Shown here: positions 4,999 to 10,178 of the stretch, one piece after another
Numbering within the stretch: the stretch's first letter is position 1
Layout: every line of letters starts with the position of its first letter
Source: Deltaproteobacteria bacterium
GTDB lineage: Bacteria; Myxococcota_A; Bradymonadia; UBA7976; VGTA01
Length of the DNA: 10,178 nt
Assembly (NCBI GenBank): GCA_016874875.1
Contig: VGTA01000067.1
Coordinates: forward strand, 1-10,178
Direction: 5' to 3'
Made by a program: the position numbers and the translations under genes
The notes under the pieces: model-generated
What the model was told of the DNA's origin: nothing
Database searches by the model: none
What the model saw: the letters and a program-made list of their open reading frames with translations, nothing else

Positions 4999-6923
4999 GC
5001 GTCTGTCCTCAGACCAAAGCAGGCGAGGGCGCCCCCGCGGGGGTGCGGCGCGAGGGGGGGCGGGGAGGCGGCGCAGCGGGCGGCGAGCCCCTGGGCGCGC
5101 GCGAGGGGGCAGACGCGCGCGTAGCTGCAGCCGCGCGCGCCCGCCTCCACGTCCTCCACCGACACGGCGTCCAAGGAGAGCTCGCGGTCGCCGAGCTCCG
5201 CCGCCGCCAGCAGCTTCTCGGTGTAGGGGTGGTGGGGGCGCGCGCCGAGGTCCGCGATGGGCATCTCCTCGATCACCCGCCCCCGCAGCATCACCAGCAC
5301 CCGCGTGGCGATTTTGCGGACCAGGCCGAGGTCGTGCGAGATCAGCAGGTAGGTGAGGTCGTCGCCCTTCACCTCGCTGAGCAGGTCGATGATCTGCAGC
5401 TTGATCGCCGCGTCGAGTCCGCTGGTGGGCTCATCCGCCACGATGAGCGCCGGGGAGGTGGCGAGGATGCGCGCGAGCCCCACGCGCCGCTGCTCGCCCC
5501 CCGACAGGCTCGCCACGTAGCGCTCCTCGTGGCTGCCGAGTCCCACCCGCGCCAGCAGCGCCCGCGCGCGCTCCCGCCGCCCCTGCGCTGAGAGCGCGGG
5601 CTGGTGGAGGCGCAGCGACTCGTCGAGCATCTCGCGCACGCTCAGGCTGGGGTGGAGGTTGGCCTGCTGATTCTGAAAGATCATCTGAAAGCCGCGCCGC
5701 GCCGCACGCAGCGGCGCGCCCCCGAGGGCGCGCAGGTCCTCGCCGCCGAGGGTCATGTCGCCGGAGTCGAGCTGCAGCAGGCGCGTGAGGGCGCGCCCGA
5801 GGGTGGTCTTGCCGCTCCCCGACTCCCCGATGAGCGCCACCACCTCCCCGCGATAGAGGTCCACGTCCACGTGGTCGATGGCGCGCGTGACGCCGCCGTC
5901 GCGGCCGTGGAAGGCCTTGTTGAGGCCCCGGGCGCGCAAGAGCAGCGCCCCGGCGGCGGGCGCGGCGGGCGCGGCGGGCGCGGCGGGCGCGGCGCGCTCC
6001 ACCAGCCCCGAGGCGTCGAGGAGGGAGCGGGTATAGGGGTGACGCTCCCCCACCCCCGCCCGCAGGTCCGCCGTGCTCGCCCGCTCGATCACGCGCCCGT
6101 GGCGCATCACGATCACGCGGTCGGTGAGGAAGAGCACCTCGCGGATGTCGTGGGAGATGTAGAGCATGGCGCACGACTCCTCGCGCACCAGCGCGCGCAG
6201 GAGCGACACCACCTGCGCGCGCACCGTGGCGTCGAGGCCCGTGGTGGGCTCGTCCGCCACCAGCAGCGTGGGCTTGCAGGCGAGCGCCACGGCGATCATG
6301 GCGCGCTGGCACATGCCGCCGGAGAGCTCGTGGGGGTAGCTGGCGAACACGCGCGGCGGGCTCACCATCTGCACGCGCTCAAGCCAGCGGAGCGCCTCGG
6401 CGCGGAGCGCCTCGGCGGCGGGGCGCGCGCCGCGCTTGGCGGCGGCGGCGGCGAGCGCCTCCACGAGCTGCTCTCCCACCGTCATCAGCGGGTCGAGGGA
6501 GCGGCGTGGGTTCTGGAAGATGGCGGTCACCGCCTGCCCCCACAGCGGCGTCATCACCGCCCGCGAGCGCCGCTGCCAAGCGCGGTCGCGCTTCTGCGTC
6601 ACGCCCCTGCGCGCGTAGAGGTGCGCGGGCAGGTCGGCGAGCAGCGCGTGGGTGACGCCGGCGTGGGTGAGCGAGATAGCGCCCCCCACCACCCCCGGGT
6701 AGCCGTCCACGAGCCCCAGAATCGACTGCGTGCTCATGGTCTTGCCGCTGCCCGACTCCCCCAAGACGCCGAGCACCTCCCCCGGCGAGACGTCAAAGCT
6801 CACGCCGTCCACCACCGTCTTGCGCCCCGCGGGCGTGTCGAACGCCACGGTGAGCCCCTCCACGCGGACCACAGAGGCGCCGCTCATCTCCGCGCTCATC
6901 TCCGCGCTCATCTCCGCGCTCAT
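4995..6923 (-). CDS. Peptide/nickel-type ABC importer ATPase, two fused nucleotide-binding domains
   Basis: Protein of 642 aa that powers uptake through the two upstream permeases by ATP hydrolysis at the cytoplasmic face. Domain 1: Walker A GESGSGKT (55-62), Q-loop FQNP near 136, signature LSGGM (200-204), Walker B LLVADEP (220-226), switch His258 (ISHD). A 16-residue Ala/Pro linker (311-326) joins domain 2: Walker A GESGSGKT (366-373), Q417, signature LSGGE (473-477), Walker B LIVADEP (493-499), His530. HPYT motifs end both halves (295 and 565), and the tail has Cys599, 605, 617 and 635, the oligo_HPY pattern that holds an Fe-S cluster in some OppD/DppD proteins. All catalytic motifs of both sites look intact. 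Domain 1 has extra residues between Walker A and Q-loop (about 85-128). The frame is open further upstream, but ATG 6923 has a near-perfect SD and an ATGA overlap with the permease. Fusion resembles YejF-type ATPases; substrate unknown. Confidence 0.95.
   Translation of the reverse strand: MSAEMSAEMSAEMSGASVVRVEGLTVAFDTPAGRKTVVDGVSFDVSPGEVLGVLGESGSGKTMSTQSILGLVDGYPGVVGGAISLTHAGVTHALLADLPAHLYARRGVTQKRDRAWQRRSRAVMTPLWGQAVTAIFQNPRRSLDPLMTVGEQLVEALAAAAAKRGARPAAEALRAEALRWLERVQMVSPPRVFASYPHELSGGMCQRAMIAVALACKPTLLVADEPTTGLDATVRAQVVSLLRALVREESCAMLYISHDIREVLFLTDRVIVMRHGRVIERASTADLRAGVGERHPYTRSLLDASGLVERAAPAAPAAPAAPAAGALLLRARGLNKAFHGRDGGVTRAIDHVDVDLYRGEVVALIGESGSGKTTLGRALTRLLQLDSGDMTLGGEDLRALGGAPLRAARRGFQMIFQNQQANLHPSLSVREMLDESLRLHQPALSAQGRRERARALLARVGLGSHEERYVASLSGGEQRRVGLARILATSPALIVADEPTSGLDAAIKLQIIDLLSEVKGDDLTYLLISHDLGLVRKIATRVLVMLRGRVIEEMPIADLGARPHHPYTEKLLAAAELGDRELSLDAVSVEDVEAGARGCSYARVCPLARAQGLAARCAASPPPLAPHPRGGALACFGLRTDA
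5955..5995 (-). repeat. 9-bp tandem repeat encoding the inter-domain linker
   Basis: Four perfect copies of GGCGGGCGC (plus strand) at 5955-5990 plus five further bases. It encodes the repeated Ala-Ala-Pro of the linker between the two ATP-binding domains of the fused importer ATPase. Unit changes would alter linker length by three residues without changing frame. Confidence 0.9.
6881..6923 (-). repeat. 12-bp tandem repeat reiterating the ATPase start codon
   Basis: Plus strand CGCTCATCTCCG occurs three times perfectly (6881-6916) plus seven bases, ending at the start codon. The coding strand reads ATGAGCGCGGAG repeatedly, giving Met-Ser-Ala-Glu three times and then Met-Ser-Gly. Four in-frame ATG codons follow one another 12 nt apart, each of the last three preceded by a weak GGAG. 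Confidence 0.9.
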
Positions 6924-7762
6924 CGCTTCACCTCCTCCTCGCGCTGCGCGAGGGCGTCGCCGAGCGTGAGGAGCGCGGCGATGGTGAGGATGATGGCGAC
7001 GGCGGGGAAGAGCCAGGGCCACTCCGTGGGCGAGGTGCGCGTCTGCGCCACCATGTTGCCCCACGAGGGGCGCGGCTCCTGCACGCCGTAGTCGCCGAGG
7101 TAAGAGAGGGCGGTCTCGATAAAGAGCACGTAGGCGAACACGAAGATGAACTGGCGGATCAGGAGCGCGCGGCACTGGAGCCACAGCAGGTGGTAGCCGA
7201 CGACCTTGAGGGGGTGGAAGCCGTGCGCCACGTGGGCGAGGATGTAGTCCTCCGCGGCGAGCGCCTCCACGCGGCGGCGCACGAGCGTGGCGACGCTGGG
7301 GACAAAGAGCAGACTCGAGGTGGCGGCGATGAGGGCGATGCTCGGCTGGTAGATGGTGCAGACGAGCACCAAGAAGACCATGCGCGGCAGCGTGTCGAGC
7401 AGCTCTAGGGCGGCGGCGATCCCCCTGCCGAGCCCCCCGCCCACATACCCCGCCGTGGCGCCGAGCGCGCCGCCCACGAGCGCGGCGAGCAGCCCCGCCA
7501 GCAGCCCGGGGAAGAAGAACGCCTCCACCCCCTTAAACACGCGGAACGCCACCGAGCGCCCCTGCCCGTCGGTGCCGAGCAGGTGCTCGGCGGAGGGCGG
7601 CAGGTAGCGGCGGCTGAGGTCGACCTCGAGGACGGGGTCGTACTCCACGAGGGGGTTGACGAGGCCGCAGAGCAGCACCGCCCCCACCATGAGCGCGCTC
7701 AGCGTGAGGCTAGTGGACCACGGCGCGCCGAGGGCGCGGCGCGCGCCGGCGCTACTCCACAC
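6920..7762 (-). CDS. ABC importer permease, DppC/OppC-like
   Basis: Inner-membrane permease of 280 aa, the second half of the translocation pore of a peptide/nickel-type importer. Seen: TM1 at about 18-36, then the family's periplasmic signature SAEHLLGTDGQGRSVAFRV (57-75, normally 'HxLGTDxxGRD'), and TM segments near 83-107, 118-160 and 203-223. The EAA coupling loop is about 170-191 (EDYILAHVAHGFHPLKVVGYHL). ETALSYLGDYGV and PSWGNMVAQ (216-240) match the conserved 'ETALSFLGLGVQPPxPSWGNM' region, and a final TM at 248-268 ends in LGD. It stops with EEEVKR in place of the common DPR-type tail, and is rather short for the family. Start is GTG 7762, with GAGG about five to six nt upstream and an 11-nt overlap with the upstream permease; its stop overlaps the ATPase start (ATGA). 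Confidence 0.93.
   Translation of the reverse strand: MWSSAGARRALGAPWSTSLTLSALMVGAVLLCGLVNPLVEYDPVLEVDLSRRYLPPSAEHLLGTDGQGRSVAFRVFKGVEAFFFPGLLAGLLAALVGGALGATAGYVGGGLGRGIAAALELLDTLPRMVFLVLVCTIYQPSIALIAATSSLLFVPSVATLVRRRVEALAAEDYILAHVAHGFHPLKVVGYHLLWLQCRALLIRQFIFVFAYVLFIETALSYLGDYGVQEPRPSWGNMVAQTRTSPTEWPWLFPAVAIILTIAALLTLGDALAQREEEVKR
6928..6936 (-). promoter_or_regulatory. Near-perfect Shine-Dalgarno for the fused ATPase
   Basis: Minus strand AGGAGGTGA, complementary to the 16S rRNA 3' end, with seven nt from AGGAGG to the ATG at 6923. It lies inside the last codons of the DppC-like permease (Glu-Glu-Val-Lys) and settles the ATPase start at the first of the four repeated ATGs. Confidence 0.85.
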
Positions 7763-8747
7763 GAGCCACCTCGCGGGGGTCCACCTTGGCCTTGACGAGG
7801 TCCAAGATCAGATTCATCAAGATCACCGCGGCGATGAAGAAGAGGCTCACGCCCACCACCACGGGCACGTCGCGCACCTTGGCGGCCTCAAAGAGCAGGT
7901 AGCCCGAGCCGTCGAGCGTGAAGATGTACTCCACCACCACCACGGCGCTGAGGACCAGCGGGAGGCGGGCGGTGAAGAGCGAGAGGGTGGGCACCACTAG
8001 ATTCTTGACGATGTGCGGCCGAGTCCTCGCCCCCTTGGCGCGCACCGCGCTCATGAACTGCGCGCCGCTCACCGCCCGCAGCTCGGCGCGGACGGCGTTG
8101 AAGAGGTCCATAAAGAGCCCGTCGCCGAGCGAGATAGAGATCATGGCGAACGAGAACGGCGCCAGGGAGTCGCTGATGGACTGGTAGGTGGGGATCGGGT
8201 ACCACGACGGCCCCACCCGCCCGCCCCCCTGCAGCTGCAGGTGGATGAGCGCGTTGATGCCGTGGGCGAGGCAGACCGCCACCACGAACGAGGGGGCGGC
8301 GTTGAGGAACGAGAGGGGGCCGAGGAGCAGCCCCTGGCGCGGCTGAGGGCGGCCGAGCGCCACGGCGAGGGCGTAGGCGAAGGTGACGCTGAGGAGGAGC
8401 GAGACGAGCGCGAGGCCGAGGGTGACGGCGAAGGCGCCGAGCGCCAGCTCCGCCACCCCCTCGCCCGGCGAGAAGGTGATCGAGCGCCCGAGGTCCCCCG
8501 TGGCCGCCCGCGCCGCCCAGCGGGCGTAGCCGAGCAGCACCCCGCTGTCGAGTCCGAACTCGGCGCGCAGGGTGGCGCGCGCCTCCTCGGTGCCGTTGAG
8601 GCCGAGGACGAGGTCGACCATGTTGCCGGGCGCGGTGCGCAGCGTGGCGTAGACCAAGAAGCTCGCGCCCACGAGGAGCGCGAGGCTGCGCGCGGCGCGC
8701 CGCAGCGCCCACAGGCTCATGGCGCCGAGGCCGAGGGGACGACTCAT
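7752..8747 (-). CDS. ABC importer permease, DppB/OppB-like
   Basis: Inner-membrane permease of 331 aa, the first half of the importer pore. Seen: TM1 at about 18-36 followed by TAPGNMVD (the family's 'PGDP' position), GLDSGVLLGYARW and GDLGRSITF (84-92), a hallmark before TM2. Further TM segments lie near 101-131, 143-168, 196-212, 257-275 and 295-317. The EAA loop is about 228-254 (AVRAKGARTRPHIVKNLVVP) with the conserved Ala and Gly. FTLDGSGYLLFEAAKVRDVPVV (276-297) matches the family's late 'FxxPGxGxLLxxAxxxRDxPxV' motif, and the tail has DPR (323-325). Length is normal for the family. ATG 8747 has AGGAGGT seven nt upstream; an internal ATG at 8720 lacks an SD. Confidence 0.95.
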   Translation of the reverse strand: MSRPLGLGAMSLWALRRAARSLALLVGASFLVYATLRTAPGNMVDLVLGLNGTEEARATLRAEFGLDSGVLLGYARWAARAATGDLGRSITFSPGEGVAELALGAFAVTLGLALVSLLLSVTFAYALAVALGRPQPRQGLLLGPLSFLNAAPSFVVAVCLAHGINALIHLQLQGGGRVGPSWYPIPTYQSISDSLAPFSFAMISISLGDGLFMDLFNAVRAELRAVSGAQFMSAVRAKGARTRPHIVKNLVVPTLSLFTARLPLVLSAVVVVEYIFTLDGSGYLLFEAAKVRDVPVVVGVSLFFIAAVILMNLILDLVKAKVDPREVARVE

Positions 8748-8754
8748 GGGGCTG

Positions 8755-8761
8755 ACCTCCT
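8755..8761 (-). promoter_or_regulatory. Shine-Dalgarno for the DppB-like permease
   Basis: Minus strand AGGAGGT, seven nt before ATG 8747, inside the 27-nt gap after the solute-binding protein gene. The gap is too short for a promoter, supporting co-transcription of the binding protein and permeases. Confidence 0.8.
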
Positions 8762-8774
8762 CACGCGCGCGCCC

Positions 8775-10178
8775 TCACTTAAACGACCAGTCCTTAAAGA
8801 ACGTGAAGTAGTTGTAGGGCTGAATGAAGATGTCGGAGAGCTGGCGGCTGACGCCGGAGTACACGTCGAGCGACCAGAGGAAGACGTAGGGGAGGTCGTC
8901 GTTGAGCATGAGGTGGAGCCGCATCATGATCTCCTTGTAGGTCTTGTGGTCGCTCTCCTTGCGCGAGGCGTCGAGCTGCTCGTCGATGGCGGCGTTGGAG
9001 TAGCCGATAAAGTTCTGCGGCTGACCTGTGCGGAAGAGGGGGAAGATGTCCTCGAGCTCCTCAAACGACCAGATGTTGACGGTGAGGTCGAACTTGCCCT
9101 GCTTCATCACCTGCTCGTTGTAGAGCGCCGCGTCCACGAACTTGGGCTCTACGACGATGCCCGCCTTGCGGAGGTCCGCCTGGATGGAGAGCGCGAGGGG
9201 CTGGCAGTTGGGGAGGTCCTTGTTGATCACGAGGTCGAACTTGAGCTTGGCGTTGCCCTTGACGCGCTCCTTGCCCTTGAGCTTGTAGCCCGCCCCCTCG
9301 AGCAGGGACTTGGCCTCCTCCACGTCCTGCTCGCGCAGCTCGACGTCAAAGTTGTAGTAGGGGCTCGACTCGGTGAAGGGGCCGCTCAGGAGGTCGCCCT
9401 GCCCGAGGTGCGCCTCGAGGAGCTCCTCGCGGTTGAGGGTGAGCGCCACCGCCTTGCGCACGCTAAGGTCGGCGAGGGCGGGATTCTTGTGGTTGAAGGC
9501 GAGGTACCACCACGCCACGGTGTGGTAGGGCTCAAGGACCACGGAGTCGCTGTTCTCAAAGGTGCTCATGCTCTTGGGGGGAATAAAGATCACCGTCTGC
9601 ACGCCGGCGCCCTCGCCGGAGTACTTGAGCAGGTTGATCTGCTCGTTGGAGTCGGGCGTGTGCATCATCTCGATGGAGTCGATGGAGGCGCGCCCCCAGT
9701 AGTCGGCGTTCCTGTCGAGCTTGATGACGCGGAGGTCCGACTTGGCCACCTTGTAGGGGCCGGTGCCGACGGGGTACTTGGAGAAGCGGTCGAGGCGGTT
9801 GATCGCAGTGCTCGTGAAGTGGTGCTTGGGGATGATCTTAAAGGTGAAGTCCGCCGCGGGATTCTTGGTGGTGCGCAGGAGGGTGAACTGCACCTGCGCG
9901 GGGCCCATGACGCGGGCGGAGCGGATAAAGCGGAACTTGCTCTTGGAGGCGAAAATGGTCTTGGGGTCCTGCGCCGCCTCCACGGTGAAGACCACGTCCT
10001 CGGCAGTGAAGGGCTTGCCGTCGTGCCACTTGACGTTGGGCTTGAGCTGGAAGGTGATGGTGGCGCCGTCGGGGGAGACGCTCCAGCTGTGCGCGAGCAC
10101 GCCCTCCACGTCGCCGCGCTTGTTCTTGGTCACGAGGGACTCAAACACAAACTCCGAGATGCGGACACCGCTCATATT
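8775..10178 (-). CDS. Peptide/nickel ABC transporter solute-binding protein, family 5 (N-terminus cut)
   Basis: The last 467 residues of a DppA/OppA-type binding protein; the frame is open through the right edge, so the Met at 10175 is internal and the signal peptide plus perhaps 50-100 residues are missing. Seen (numbered from 10178): EFVFESLVTK, then HSWSVSPDGATITFQLKPNV with KWHDGKPFTAEDVVFT, the clearest SBP_bac_5 signature. Later come KYPVGTGPYKV and LDRNADYW, then AFNHKNPALADLSVRKAVAL with LNREELLE, the conserved block around the second lobe. Near the end are DLPYVFLWSLD and a C-terminus FFKDWSFK. It captures a substrate outside the inner membrane and delivers it to the permeases just downstream. 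Lys-rich and AAG-dominated compared with the Arg/Ala-rich genes to its left. Peptide is the likely substrate class, but family 5 also binds nickel, haem and sugars, so the ligand stays open. Confidence 0.95.
   Translation of the reverse strand, partial: NMSGVRISEFVFESLVTKNKRGDVEGVLAHSWSVSPDGATITFQLKPNVKWHDGKPFTAEDVVFTVEAAQDPKTIFASKSKFRFIRSARVMGPAQVQFTLLRTTKNPAADFTFKIIPKHHFTSTAINRLDRFSKYPVGTGPYKVAKSDLRVIKLDRNADYWGRASIDSIEMMHTPDSNEQINLLKYSGEGAGVQTVIFIPPKSMSTFENSDSVVLEPYHTVAWWYLAFNHKNPALADLSVRKAVALTLNREELLEAHLGQGDLLSGPFTESSPYYNFDVELREQDVEEAKSLLEGAGYKLKGKERVKGNAKLKFDLVINKDLPNCQPLALSIQADLRKAGIVVEPKFVDAALYNEQVMKQGKFDLTVNIWSFEELEDIFPLFRTGQPQNFIGYSNAAIDEQLDASRKESDHKTYKEIMMRLHLMLNDDLPYVFLWSLDVYSGVSRQLSDIFIQPYNYFTFFKDWSFK

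Noticed and set aside
6924..7184. Extension of the ATPase frame upstream to 7184
   Set aside because: The extra 87 residues are Arg/His-rich shadow of the permease gene; the ATG at 6923 has a near-perfect SD and ATGA overlap.

Overview
The window is a very GC-rich stretch of bacterial DNA in which every gene I can support lies on the minus strand, so transcription runs from the right-hand end to the left. Nine protein genes fill it almost without gaps: seven are complete and one is cut at each window edge. The high GC, GTG starts, tightly overlapping genes, and the set of secreted TPR, PEGA and PD40/TolB-like proteins suggest a Gram-negative deltaproteobacterial lineage, most like Myxococcota or a relative. 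That placement is inference; no rRNA or marker gene is present.

The right half (10178 down to 4995) is a complete-looking peptide/nickel-type ABC importer in the order solute-binding protein (family 5), DppB-like permease, DppC-like permease, and one ATPase polypeptide carrying two nucleotide-binding domains. This order and the fused ATPase recall the YejABEF layout. The fused ATPase ends in a four-cysteine oligo_HPY-type tail. Gene borders are a 27-nt gap with a strong SD, an 11-nt overlap and an ATGA overlap, as expected for one operon.

The left half (4998 down to 740) encodes four exported or membrane-anchored proteins without catalytic motifs. They are a TPR-like protein with a C-terminal membrane anchor (coupled to the ATPase by another ATGA overlap), a TolB-like beta-propeller, a PEGA-domain protein, and a TPR protein with two membrane segments. 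A 106-nt intergenic stretch with an 8-bp inverted repeat separates the first from the other three. At the far left, overlapping the last TPR gene, begins a type I ABC exporter transmembrane domain that runs off the window. It is easy to miss because it has no stop inside the window and probably starts at GTG.

Two things stand out. First, five in-frame tandem repeats of 6, 12, 18, 9 and 12 bp lie in parts of the proteins that tolerate length change. Three are inside consecutive signal peptides, one is the linker between the two ATPase domains, and one reiterates the ATPase start codon. Second, a peptide importer, a set of periplasmic scaffold-type proteins and an ABC exporter share one strand with coupled starts, which suggests one functional unit at the cell envelope. 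Its substrate and purpose cannot be read from the sequence. No RNA genes, CRISPR arrays, insertion sequences or convincing terminators were seen, and no gene-free stretch exceeds about 110 nt.
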